The translations under genes and the position numbers were made by a program. Under the pieces are notes generated by a model, which was not told the DNA's origin, searched no databases, and was given only the letters and a program-made list of their open reading frames with translations. A stretch of DNA of 64,000 nt. It comes from Ephemeroptericola cinctiostellae (GTDB taxonomy: Bacteria; Pseudomonadota; Gammaproteobacteria; Burkholderiales; Burkholderiaceae). The stretch's first letter is position 1; the number at the start of each line of letters is the position of its first letter. Positions 56,141-64,000 of this stretch are shown one piece after another. The stretch covers positions 558,001-622,000 of the forward strand of contig NZ_CP031124.1 in assembly GCF_003339525.1 (NCBI RefSeq). The letters run 5' to 3'.

Positions 56141-56650
56141 ATGGCATTCCCCATCAAATGGCTCATCGCCGCAGGCATTGCTGCCGTGGTTGGTGTGACC
56201 GCTTATAAAAACATGGCCTCGACGGGGGCTGAGATGAGTGCTTTAAACATCACCACCATCGATCAGAAGCAAGTCGATTTTGCCGCGCTGCAATCACAAG
56301 GCAAGGTCACTGTGGTCAATTTTTGGGCCACCAGTTGTTCAACGTGCATGAAGGAAATGCCGCACATGGTGCAGATGTACAATGAATTGAAGCCCAAAGG
56401 TTTGGAGTATGTGGGCATCGCGATGGCATACGACAATCCCGAGTACATCAAAAACTATGTCAATGAGAAAAAACTACCATTCAACATTGCCTGGGATCAG
56501 AGTGGTGCATTGGCCGCTAAATTCGGCAACATTCTGGGTACACCCACCACGTTTGTCATTGATAAACAAGGAAAAATCATCAAACAATATGTTGGTGAGC
56601 CCAATTGGGATGAAATCTATGCTGTGATCAATAAAGCGATCGCGGTTTAA
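56141..56650 (+). CDS. TlpA/ResA-like membrane-anchored thioredoxin
   Basis: A 169-residue protein with an N-terminal membrane anchor (about 5-22, KWLIAAGIAAVVGVTAYK). The periplasmic thioredoxin domain shows VVNFWATSCSTCMKEMP with the CxxC active site (CSTC), and a cis-Pro in LGTPTTFVIDKQG. Such proteins reduce disulphides in cytochrome c maturation or oxidase assembly. The Ser-Thr between the cysteines is unusual; many family members have Pro or Glu there. GGAGC precedes the ATG. It follows yraN after an 83-base gap and may share its transcript. Confidence 0.9.
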   Translation: MAFPIKWLIAAGIAAVVGVTAYKNMASTGAEMSALNITTIDQKQVDFAALQSQGKVTVVNFWATSCSTCMKEMPHMVQMYNELKPKGLEYVGIAMAYDNPEYIKNYVNEKKLPFNIAWDQSGALAAKFGNILGTPTTFVIDKQGKIIKQYVGEPNWDEIYAVINKAIAV

Positions 56651-56692
56651 ACGCCGATGGCATTGTTTGCTTAGACGTTCAATTGAAACATC

Positions 56693-56716
56693 AAAAATCG
56701 CCGATAGGCGATTTTT
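56693..56716. terminator. Bidirectional terminator
   Basis: A perfect 10 bp stem (AAAAATCGCC / GGCGATTTTT), GATA loop, T-run. It lies between the TlpA-like gene and the convergent Lrp gene. Confidence 0.9.
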
Positions 56717-56724
56717 TTACGCCC

Positions 56725-57150
56725 TTATTTTTTGTAGCTCGCCAACAGCAAAGTGGTTTCCGTGTTGAGCACAGCGGGTAATTTTCGGATGGTCAGCAGC
56801 AGGTCATTCAATGCGGCCAAATGATCGGTGCGCACGTTCAACACCAGATCCCAACGGCCGTTGGTGCCGTGAATTTCAAGCACGTTGGGGTAGCCTCGCA
56901 GGCGCTCAATCAGTTTTTCTTCGTGCTGCCCATTGATGGAAAGAAAGACCAAGGCGTTCACATCGGCTTGCGCCGTCGTCGGTTTGAGTGTCACGGTGTA
57001 ACCTGTAATCAATCCTGAGCTTTCCAGCCGTTCCAGTCGATTTTGAATGGTGGTGCGGGAGACATTCAATTTCTTGGCCAAGGTGGTCAGTGGCGTGCGT
57101 GCATTAATGCGCAACAGGGCAATGAGGTTTTTGTCGGTGTCGTTGAGCAT
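56725..57150 (-). CDS. Lrp/AsnC-family transcriptional regulator
   Basis: A 141-residue feast/famine regulator. The helix-turn-helix is TTLAKKLNVSRTTIQNRLERLESSGLITGY (about 20-50), and the ligand-binding RAM domain follows (ALVFLSINGQHEEKLIERLRGYPNVLEIHGTNGRWDLVLNV). It probably binds an amino acid or related effector. It is divergent from the acetylpolyamine-amidohydrolase-like gene, with about 180 bases between, and may regulate that gene and itself; this is inference from position. Confidence 0.93.
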   Translation of the reverse strand: MLNDTDKNLIALLRINARTPLTTLAKKLNVSRTTIQNRLERLESSGLITGYTVTLKPTTAQADVNALVFLSINGQHEEKLIERLRGYPNVLEIHGTNGRWDLVLNVRTDHLAALNDLLLTIRKLPAVLNTETTLLLASYKK

Positions 57151-57331
57151 GATGTGGTCGATTTGTATAAAAAGGGTGTGAATATGACCATTTTATTGTA
57201 AATAATGGCGGGTTTGTCATCTGTTTTTTTGAACACTTTCACAGGATAATGATTTCTCTGTGGCGCGTGTGCGTGTCACAGTATTGAGCCATTGCGAGCA
57301 TGCTTCGGTATGCCTTTTTTTGAAAGCCACC

Positions 57332-58405
57332 ATGAAAATTTTCTTCAACGAACTTCATTCCACCCACAGCGCCCGACAAGAAATTTATCGCGGCAAGATG
57401 GTGCCTGCTTTTGAAACGCCTGCACGTCAATCGGCCATTGAGCAGGCATTGAAAGCACGCGGTTTGGGTGAGTTGTTGACGCCCATGCAATGCGATGATG
57501 CTTTATTGACGCGTGTGCATGACCGTGACTATTTAAATTTTCTGGAAGGCGCATGGGCGGAGTGGATTGCGCTTGATCCCGCCAATGCGGACACAGAGGC
57601 TTTTCCTGCGGTGTGGCCGATTCGGACTTTGCGCACGGACATTGTGCCCGATAATTTTTGCGCAAAGTTAGGTCGTTACAGCATGGACAGCGGCAGTCCG
57701 TTGACGTCTGGGACGTGGCGTGCCGCACGGCGTGGGGCCGACTGTGCCGCCGCTGCAGCGCGTGTGGTTCATGCGGGCGAGCCAATCGCCGTTGCGCTTG
57801 CCCGCCCGCCTGGGCACCATGCAGGCGCAGATTTTTTTGGTGGTTATTGTTTCATTAATCACGCCGCCGTTGCCGCGCAACAGCTGCGTGATTTGGGGGC
57901 GGCACATGTGACGATTTTGGATGTGGATTATCACCACGGCAATGGCACACAAGCCATTTTTTATGAGCGCGATGATGTGACTTTTATCAGCATTCATGGT
58001 GACCCACGCACAGAATATCCGTTTTACCTTGGGCATGCCGACGAGCAGGGCGCGGGAGCGGGTGAAGGGTTTAATTTGAACCTGCCGTTGAAGCATGGCA
58101 GCGGTCCTGACGTTTGGTTCGAGGCGCTGGATCGTGCGTGCGATGCGATTCGAGCGTCTGGGTGTGATGCACTGGTGGTTTCTCTTGGGTTGGATACTTT
58201 TGCCGATGACCCCGTGTCCAGCAGTGCAGGTTTTGCTGGTTTTGGTTTGCGTGCACCTGAATTTGCCCAAATGGGGCGAGTGTTGGCGGCACTGAACATC
58301 CCAACAGTGGTGGTGTTTGAAGGTGGCTATGCCAGTGAGGCGTTGGGGGATAATTTTGTCGAGGTGTTGCGCGCATGGCAAGTCGAGGGAGGGCTGACGG
58401 CATGA
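57332..58405 (+). CDS. Histone-deacetylase-family amidohydrolase (acetylpolyamine-type)
   Basis: A 357-residue zinc hydrolase of the class II-like HDAC/acetylpolyamine amidohydrolase group. Seen are RPPGHHAGADFFGGYCFINHAAVAAQ with the catalytic His pair, the zinc ligands in DVDYHHGNGTQ, ISIHGDP, the third ligand region GLDTFADDP, and VVFEGGY near the end. It starts MKIFFNELHS. Deacetylation of acetylated polyamines or amines is the usual activity. I chose ATG 57332; the longer frame to 57260 has no family similarity. Its stop overlaps the YitT start (ATGA). Confidence 0.93.
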   Translation: MKIFFNELHSTHSARQEIYRGKMVPAFETPARQSAIEQALKARGLGELLTPMQCDDALLTRVHDRDYLNFLEGAWAEWIALDPANADTEAFPAVWPIRTLRTDIVPDNFCAKLGRYSMDSGSPLTSGTWRAARRGADCAAAAARVVHAGEPIAVALARPPGHHAGADFFGGYCFINHAAVAAQQLRDLGAAHVTILDVDYHHGNGTQAIFYERDDVTFISIHGDPRTEYPFYLGHADEQGAGAGEGFNLNLPLKHGSGPDVWFEALDRACDAIRASGCDALVVSLGLDTFADDPVSSSAGFAGFGLRAPEFAQMGRVLAALNIPTVVVFEGGYASEALGDNFVEVLRAWQVEGGLTA

Positions 58406-59052
58406 GCGATCACATGACACCCGACCCATCAACCTCAGCCACACCTCAGCCTGCCGATGAAATGAAACACAGTTTGTTTGAAGATGCTTTGGCGATTGTG
58501 CATGCGACCCTGTTCATTGCGTTGGGCATCACCTTGTATAAACACGTCGGTTTACTGACAGGCGGTACGGTGGGTGTTGCATTTCAAATCCATTATTTGT
58601 CAGGCTTTGATTTCAGTACGATTTTTTTCGTTCTCAATTTGCCGTTTTATTGGATTGCATGGCACAAGATGGGGCGTGAGTTCACGGTTAAAACCTTTTG
58701 TGCTGTGGCTTTGCTGTCGTTGTGGACGCGATGGATGCCCGACTGGTTGGAGTTGAAACATGTTGATCCCGTTTTCGCAGCCATCATTGGCGGCTTATTG
58801 ATTGGTGGCGGTTTTTTATTCATGATTCGACATAAAGCCAGCTTGGGTGGTGTGGGCATCCTTGCATTTTATTTGCAACAAACACGCGGTTGGCGTGCAG
58901 GCAAGCTGCAAATGGGCTTTGATGTGTGCATCATCGCATTGTCGTTTTTAATTGCACCCGAGCAGCTGGTCATGTACTCGATTTTAGGTGCGGTGACCAT
59001 GAACCTTGTGTTGGCTGTTAACCATCGGCAAGGGCGATATTTGGGCATGTGA
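58402..59052 (+). CDS. YitT-family (DUF161) membrane protein
   Basis: A 216-residue membrane protein with five or six helices. It begins with a polar 25-residue tail (SDHMTPDPSTSATPQPADEMK), then the YitT pattern GITLYKHVGLLTGGTVGVAFQIHY, DFSTIFFVLNLPFYWIAW and GGLLIGGGFLFMIRHKASLGGVGILAFYLQQ, which is the DUF161 core. It lacks the cytoplasmic C-terminal DUF2179 domain of longer members. Its ATG overlaps the stop of the amidohydrolase gene, so the two are coupled. It could export or import the hydrolase substrate or product; no evidence beyond coupling. Confidence 0.88.
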   Translation: MSDHMTPDPSTSATPQPADEMKHSLFEDALAIVHATLFIALGITLYKHVGLLTGGTVGVAFQIHYLSGFDFSTIFFVLNLPFYWIAWHKMGREFTVKTFCAVALLSLWTRWMPDWLELKHVDPVFAAIIGGLLIGGGFLFMIRHKASLGGVGILAFYLQQTRGWRAGKLQMGFDVCIIALSFLIAPEQLVMYSILGAVTMNLVLAVNHRQGRYLGM

Positions 59053-59267
59053 GGTTGAAGAGCGAACGGAGTCACAAAGATGGCGGTTGATTGATGCGTG
59101 TTGTGGTGGGCGCTCATGCATGTGGTTTATTTGCATATGCGTAAACCCAATGTTGCGTTGTTTTCCACATTGGTGATATTTGTTGTATTTTTCGTTGGGT
59201 TGATGTACTTAAGTATAGTATTATTAGTATTGAATATATCTCATTGATCGTGAAAAAGGGGAACTCA
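59053..59267. promoter_or_regulatory. AT-rich upstream region of the RTX gene
   Basis: This 215-base gap becomes very A/T-rich near 59180-59245 and contains TATAGT and other -10-like hexamers, but no single convincing promoter could be picked. Confidence 0.35.
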
Positions 59268-61742
59268 ATGTCTGTCTCATCATCTAATAATGCCTATGCC
59301 ACCAGAACCATTGTCTCACCAGCAGCAGGTCTGGTCAGCAGCACCGATGTCAATATGATCAATGGCTCTCAACTTTACGCGTCGCTTTCTACAGTGATGG
59401 TCGTGGCGAGTTTAAGTACGGTGACTCATGTTGGCAATAGCACCGATGTGATCAATGGTTCTCAACTTTACTCGTCGATCTCTATAGGGGCGGCGGTTGT
59501 CGCGAGCTTAAGTACAGCGAGTGGAATGGCTTATGTAAGCTCACAAACGAGTGGAGTTGGTACTCAGCTTCTGGGGGCTGGTTCTACCGTGGCGAGTTTA
59601 AGTACGTCGATTTTGGCTGTTAATTCACTAAGTACAACGACATCAACTGGTTTTTCCACTAATGGAACACAAGGTGAGGCATTGGATGAGTCCATCTCTG
59701 TGCAGGTCAATGGCCGCTTATCAACCATCACATATGCAACTAAGCTAACGGGCACATCGGGTAGTGAAGTCATTAGAGGGACTGTTGATGTGGAGTTGAT
59801 CGAGGGTGGAAAAGGCGATGACACTTTCTATGGCGGAGGCAATACATCGATCACCTCACCCGATGACATATGGGGTGAGACATATAGCGATACTTTTGTG
59901 TTTCAAAAAGGAGATGGTAAAGACAGCATCATTGATTTAGTCAACAGCGACATGATCACAACAAACAGCATTCATCATGGTCGAATTGTGTTTAAAGATG
60001 TGACTTCGTCTGAGGTGAGTATCACAGCTGATGGGCAGTTTATTAGCATACATTATGGTGTTTCAGACCAAATCACATTGGGCTATCCAAACATGTCATC
60101 CGCTGCGGTTTTTACGTGGAGTGGTTTGTCGCAAATCGTGTTTAGTGACGGTGTGACGTGGACGGGAAATGAGTTACATGAAAAAATTAAAGCACTTTTG
60201 ACTGTTAACACAAGCGGCACGCAAGGCAATGACCGCTTGGTTGGGCAAGTGGGCAAGCTCAATACAATCAACGGTTGGGATGGGGATGATTTGTTGATTG
60301 GTTCGACCGCAACGGATAGTTTGTATGGTGGTGCTGGCAATGACACATTGATTGGTAGCGGTGGCTGGATCGATTTTTTGGCTGGCGGTGCAGGCAATGA
60401 TGTGTATGTAAACCCGAATGGTAGTGTTTTTGAAAAGGCCAATGAGGGCTTCGATACCGTTCTTTCAAATAGCAGCAGGTGGCTTGGCAGCAACGTTGAG
60501 GCGTTAAGACTGACGGGCACGGCCAATATCAACGGATTTGGCAATGAACTTAATAACCAGCTGGTAGGCAATGCGGGCGATAACAGGATTGAGGGCCAGG
60601 CGGGAAATGACACGCTCAATGGCAATGGTGGCAATGATTCATTGTATGGTGGGGCTGGTGATGACGTGTATTACATCAATGCGGTTGGCAATACATTCAT
60701 TTCTGAAAATTGGAATGACGGTAAGGACATGGTTATTTCATCAGTTAACTATGACTTGTCAAACCTTCAAGCAGAATTGGAGTACCTCCAGTTAACAGGA
60801 ACTGCAAACATCAATGGAACCGGGAACTCATTGAATAATACCCTGTGGGGTAATTCGGGCAACAATGTTTTATCGGGCGGTGCAGGCAATGATCGGTTGA
60901 ATGGTCGTGGTGGTCAAGATACATTGAAAGGCGGTCTGGGCAATGATGTGTATGTTGTCAACGTCGCGGATGCTGCTGCAAAAATCATTGAGAAACAGAA
61001 TGAAGGGGTTGACACGGTTGTGTCATCGGTTGATTACGCATTGGGTGCGAATGTTGAGAATTTGATCTTGGCGGATTACAGTGCGCACTCTTATTCAATG
61101 TATTCAGGGTGGTTTCCTAAATATCCAGTGAAAACAGGTGTGAGGTGGGGAGATCCAATCAATGGGGTGGGTAACGAGCTTAATAATCGGATGACAGGGA
61201 ATGCGAAATTTAACACTTTAACCGGCGGTAAAGGAAATGATACACTGGATGGCGGTGGCGGCTCCGATACCTATATTTTTAATCGAGGGGATGGTCAAGA
61301 CGTTATTGTTGAAGTGGAGCAAGGATACTACCTCACCACAACAACAGATGTTTTTTGGCGAGATGAGAATGGCACATTGGTCACGCCAAATGACAATGAG
61401 TTGGTTTGGCGGCCAGAAGGTGGGTGCTCTGAGCAAATTCAGTTTGATCACGGGGTCAGTTTTGATCAGTTGTGGTTTCGACATGTGGGAAATGACTTGG
61501 TGCTGCAAACAATTGGCACGACAGACTCAGTCACAGTTAAGAATTGGTATACAACTGACCTTGCGCCTGTGGATCGTGGGTTGATTGTGAAAGACTCTAC
61601 GGGGAAGCTCTTACTTGGTTCTGACCTTGAAAACTTGGTGTCAGCCATGGCCGCATTCAGTCCGCCTGCTGCGGGTCAAACGACCTTGCCTGTGAACTAC
61701 CAAACGGCATTGTCAGCCACGATGGCGGCCAATTGGCATTGA
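59268..61742 (+). CDS. Large RTX-repeat protein with autotransporter-like N-terminal repeats
   Basis: 824 residues without a Sec signal peptide. Residues about 20-160 carry two copies of a neck-like motif (DVNMINGSQLYA and DVINGSQLYS, as in trimeric autotransporter adhesins) and several ASLST repeats. From about 165 on there are many glycine-rich calcium-binding nonapeptides (GGAGNDTLIG, GGAGDDVYYI, GGKGNDTLDGG), interleaved with LTGTANING-GN-LNN repeats. The end (HVGNDLVLQTIGTTDSVTVKNWY) resembles the HCBP-related C-terminal domain of type I secreted proteins. AAGGGG precedes ATG 59268. Export by a type I system is expected, but no ABC exporter lies in the window. No lytic or enzymatic domain was recognised, so an adhesin or surface-layer role is the best guess. 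Confidence 0.85.
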   Translation: MSVSSSNNAYATRTIVSPAAGLVSSTDVNMINGSQLYASLSTVMVVASLSTVTHVGNSTDVINGSQLYSSISIGAAVVASLSTASGMAYVSSQTSGVGTQLLGAGSTVASLSTSILAVNSLSTTTSTGFSTNGTQGEALDESISVQVNGRLSTITYATKLTGTSGSEVIRGTVDVELIEGGKGDDTFYGGGNTSITSPDDIWGETYSDTFVFQKGDGKDSIIDLVNSDMITTNSIHHGRIVFKDVTSSEVSITADGQFISIHYGVSDQITLGYPNMSSAAVFTWSGLSQIVFSDGVTWTGNELHEKIKALLTVNTSGTQGNDRLVGQVGKLNTINGWDGDDLLIGSTATDSLYGGAGNDTLIGSGGWIDFLAGGAGNDVYVNPNGSVFEKANEGFDTVLSNSSRWLGSNVEALRLTGTANINGFGNELNNQLVGNAGDNRIEGQAGNDTLNGNGGNDSLYGGAGDDVYYINAVGNTFISENWNDGKDMVISSVNYDLSNLQAELEYLQLTGTANINGTGNSLNNTLWGNSGNNVLSGGAGNDRLNGRGGQDTLKGGLGNDVYVVNVADAAAKIIEKQNEGVDTVVSSVDYALGANVENLILADYSAHSYSMYSGWFPKYPVKTGVRWGDPINGVGNELNNRMTGNAKFNTLTGGKGNDTLDGGGGSDTYIFNRGDGQDVIVEVEQGYYLTTTTDVFWRDENGTLVTPNDNELVWRPEGGCSEQIQFDHGVSFDQLWFRHVGNDLVLQTIGTTDSVTVKNWYTTDLAPVDRGLIVKDSTGKLLLGSDLENLVSAMAAFSPPAAGQTTLPVNYQTALSATMAANWH

Positions 61743-61764
61743 CCAATGGTGCATTATTTATACC

Positions 61765-61801
61765 AAAAAAACCGCCTGTCATTGTGACAGGCGGTTTTTT
61801 T
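61765..61801. terminator. Bidirectional terminator
   Basis: A perfect 17 bp stem (AAAAAAACCGCCTGTCA / TGACAGGCGGTTTTTTT) with a TTG loop between the RTX gene and the convergent aspA. Confidence 0.95.
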
Positions 61802-61841
61802 TAAGGCTGTGAATTTGTCAATCACCACTGAGGCATTAAAA

Positions 61842-63248
61842 TCATTGAATAAAATGCGGATGAATCAAGTTCTCAAAATTAAATAATTCGTCCCATTTCT
61901 CTTGTGTGATCAGTTGTTTTTCGAGCACAACGATTTGGTGGATGGATTTGTTGAGTTCAAATCCCTCTCGGGCCACTTCAGCGCATTTTTTGTAACCGAG
62001 GACGGGATTGAGCAAAGTCACGATGCCCAGACTGGCGAGGACATTTTCACGTGTGCGTTCTGCGTTGGCGGTGATGCCGATCACGCATTTTTCACGTAAG
62101 GCAATCATGGCATTCTCCATCGATTTGATCGAGCTGAACAAGGCGAAGCCAAGTACGGGCTCCATGACGTTCAGTTGCAATTGACCTGCTGAGGCGGCGA
62201 GGGTGATGGTCACGTCGTTGCCGATGACAAAGAAGGCCGCTTGATTAACCACTTCAGGAATGACGGGGTTGACTTTGCCTGGCATGATGGATGAGCCGGG
62301 TTGCAGCTGTGGCAGGTTGATTTCGTTGAAGCCGCAGCGTGGGCCTGAGGCGAGCAGGCGCAAGTCATTGCAGATTTTTGATAATTTAACTGCGGTGCGT
62401 TTAATCGTGCCAGACAGTTGCACGTAGGCACCTGTGTCTGAGGTGGCTTCGACGAGGTCAGGGGCAAGGCGCAGTTCGATGTCGGTCAGTTCGGACAAAT
62501 ACTTCACGACCAGTTCTGGGTAGCCTGCGGGTGCATTGACCGATGTGCCAATCGCGGTTGCGCCCATATTGACTTCGGTGAGCAGGCGTACGGATGCGTC
62601 GATGCGGTCGATTTCTTCTTGTAAATTGGTGGCGAAGCCGTGGAATTCGTCACCCATGCTCATGGGCACTGCGTCTTGTAAATGGGTACGCCCCATTTTA
62701 AGCACTTGTGCAAACTCAGTGCCTTTGTTGCTGAATGACTCGACCAGTTTGAGCATGGTGGTGCGGTAGCTGCGCATGCGGTTGATTAACGCGACGCGGA
62801 AAGCCGTCGGGTATGCATCATTGGTCGACTGTGAGCAGTTGACGTGATCGTTCGGGCTGATGATGGTGTAGCTGCCTTTGGGGTGGCCGAGGATTTCCAG
62901 TGCGACGTTGGCGAGGACTTCGTTGGCGTTCATGTTGGTGGATGTGCCTGCACCACCTTGAATCATGTCGGTGGGGAATTGATCCAAATATTGCCCCGCG
63001 ATTAAACGGTCGCAGGCTTGTAAAATCGCATCGGTGATTTCGGCGGGCAAGACCCCTAAATCACGATTCGCCAATGCCGCGGCTTTTTTGACATAACCAA
63101 AGGCTTGAATCAAATAGGGCTCGTTTGAAATTGGAATGCCCGTGATGTGAAAATTTTCAATGCCACGCAAGGTTTGCACGCCGTAATACATGGCGTCGGT
63201 CAGTTCGCGTTGGCCGAGAAAGTCAGTTTCGATGCGGGTTGTGCTCAT
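61842..63248 (-). CDS. aspA: Aspartate ammonia-lyase
   Basis: It deaminates aspartate to fumarate and ammonia. The 468-residue protein of the fumarase/aspartase superfamily shows RIETDFLGQRELTDAMYYGVQTLRGIENF at the start, the HVNCSQSTNDAYPT segment, GRTHLQDAVPMSMG and the signature GSSIMPGKVNPVIPEVV. The LRG-IENF and NFHITG segments distinguish aspartase from fumarase. It is a single-gene unit bounded by the terminator at 61765-61801. Confidence 0.96.
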   Translation of the reverse strand: MSTTRIETDFLGQRELTDAMYYGVQTLRGIENFHITGIPISNEPYLIQAFGYVKKAAALANRDLGVLPAEITDAILQACDRLIAGQYLDQFPTDMIQGGAGTSTNMNANEVLANVALEILGHPKGSYTIISPNDHVNCSQSTNDAYPTAFRVALINRMRSYRTTMLKLVESFSNKGTEFAQVLKMGRTHLQDAVPMSMGDEFHGFATNLQEEIDRIDASVRLLTEVNMGATAIGTSVNAPAGYPELVVKYLSELTDIELRLAPDLVEATSDTGAYVQLSGTIKRTAVKLSKICNDLRLLASGPRCGFNEINLPQLQPGSSIMPGKVNPVIPEVVNQAAFFVIGNDVTITLAASAGQLQLNVMEPVLGFALFSSIKSMENAMIALREKCVIGITANAERTRENVLASLGIVTLLNPVLGYKKCAEVAREGFELNKSIHQIVVLEKQLITQEKWDELFNFENLIHPHFIQ

Positions 63249-63280
63249 CTTTTATCTCCGTGTGTGGTTTGTATTTTAGT

Positions 63281-63304
63281 ATGGTGTGGGTCTGGCCCAC
63301 ACCA
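63281..63304. repeat. Inverted repeat upstream of aspA
   Basis: ATGGTGTGGG / CCCACACCAT with a short centre, about 35 bases before the aspA start. No T-run follows, so it may be an operator or a weak terminator of the upstream MBL gene. Confidence 0.5.
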
Positions 63305-63340
63305 TTGATTTTACGTGAGCGCGTGCAGTGGGTAAAGGGT

Positions 63341-64000
63341 TTATTTCACCGTGGATTGGTATTTCACCGCATTCCAATCATAACCCGTGCCCATCGTGCG
63401 CACATAGCCCAACCCTGGGAATGGAATGTGTGCACCACCAATCAGCCAGTTGTTTTTCGCGGCTTGGGCTAAAATGTGTTCGCGGGTGGCAATCGCTTGT
63501 TTTTGGTCAAAATCGTATTCAAACGCAATTTTTGGATTGTTCAATTGCATCTGATTGCTGTGCACCAAGTCGCCCCAAAACACTGCGGTTTGACCTTCTG
63601 AGTCAAATTGATACACCGTGTGGCCTGGGGTGTGCCCATACGCCGCAATCGACTTCACTCCTGGAAATAAGGTTGCACCCGCTTTGAATGTTTTCAAACG
63701 TTGACTGGCTTTATACGGCGCAACGGCTTTTTGCTCCATCAAAAATATGCCTTGCATTTCTTTCGGTGCTTTTGCGGTTTGCTCGGCACTCAACCAATAC
63801 GCCGCTTCTTTTTCATCGACATACACCGTCGCATTGTTGTACAGCGCATTGCCTTGTGCGTCGCTGATGCCGCAGCCGTGGTCGGGGTGGAAATGCGTGA
63901 TGAGAATCGCATCCACATCGCTCGGTGCATAGCCCGCTTGACGCAGATTGTCTTTCAACTCGCCCATGGCGGGAAAACATTGAGAGCCGCCCGCATCCAC
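63341..64000 (-). CDS. MBL-fold metallo-hydrolase, N-terminus cut by the window end
   Basis: The last 219 residues of a metallo-beta-lactamase-fold hydrolase. The first metal motif THFHPDHGCG, a central YGHTPGHTVYQF and FWGDLVHS with the bridging Asp are visible; the final His is in GGAHIPFPG. It resembles AHL-lactonase or glyoxalase II-like MBL proteins, including those with a Sec signal, but the N-terminus and any signal peptide lie beyond 64000. The substrate is unknown. It is on the reverse strand upstream of aspA. Confidence 0.87.
   Translation of the reverse strand: MDAGGSQCFPAMGELKDNLRQAGYAPSDVDAILITHFHPDHGCGISDAQGNALYNNATVYVDEKEAAYWLSAEQTAKAPKEMQGIFLMEQKAVAPYKASQRLKTFKAGATLFPGVKSIAAYGHTPGHTVYQFDSEGQTAVFWGDLVHSNQMQLNNPKIAFEYDFDQKQAIATREHILAQAAKNNWLIGGAHIPFPGLGYVRTMGTGYDWNAVKYQSTVK

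Overview
The window is bacterial chromosome, most likely from a betaproteobacterium of the order Burkholderiales with a moderate GC content (inference). Support comes from the ftsY/rsmD/coaD/ferredoxin neighbourhood, methionine synthase encoded as two separate genes (metH1 and metH2), a class II (B12-dependent) ribonucleotide reductase, a DUF721/DciA-like gene divergent from secA, and rsmI divergent from yraN. Genes are dense, lie on both strands, and are often closed by clear bidirectional terminators. No rRNA, CRISPR array or insertion sequence was recognised.

Layout. 1-2.5 kb: ftsY (5' end only), rsmD, coaD and a YfhL-type ferredoxin. 2.5-6.4 kb: an SDR dehydrogenase and an S-methylmethionine utilisation operon, mmuP-mmuM-marR. 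6.5-13 kb: a DUF937/OmpA envelope protein, ychF, a Cpx-type envelope stress module (LTXXQ periplasmic protein divergent from a response regulator and sensor kinase, with GTAAA boxes between them) and a glutathione transferase. 13.2-21.75 kb: an AT-rich integrated element next to tRNA-Leu(CAA). It carries a P4-type tyrosine integrase, an AlpA-like regulator, a 105-residue unknown, a translationally coupled pair (helical-repeat-like protein plus a protein with an N-terminal PD-(D/E)XK-like nuclease signature), a 0.9 kb non-coding tract rich in CTAG and inverted repeats, and a lipoprotein/LprI-like membrane protein pair. The coupled pair is the best candidate for an undescribed system, plausibly anti-phage defence.

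21.9-37.9 kb: sugar and envelope metabolism (WecA/MraY-family transferase, pgi, phosphomannomutase), hpf, nrdJ, secA, a DciA-like gene, pyk, and three copper-associated genes (DUF2946, ycnI, PCu(A)C chaperone). 37.8-44.5 kb: the two metH halves, separated by about 3 kb holding a small nuclease-like ORF, a DUF1398-like protein and an EamA transporter. 44.9-59 kb: small membrane and periplasmic proteins, WrbA-like flavodoxin, nitroreductase, queG/tsaE, a VanX-type dipeptidase, lysC, an MFS transporter preceded by an 8-copy heptamer repeat, an MBL hydrolase, rsmI/yraN, a TlpA-like thioredoxin, and an Lrp regulator divergent from an acetylpolyamine-amidohydrolase-like gene coupled to a YitT protein. 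59-64 kb: a large RTX protein whose N-terminus has trimeric-autotransporter neck motifs, aspA, and a truncated MBL hydrolase.

Links between genes. Methionine can be made from homocysteine by B12-dependent MetH or by MmuM with S-methylmethionine imported by MmuP. NrdJ, MetH and QueG all use cobalamin, so several core functions here depend on B12 supply. A family of small hairpin-forming repeats occurs upstream of metH1, of an NTF2-like gene and of rsmI, always in the same orientation relative to the gene.
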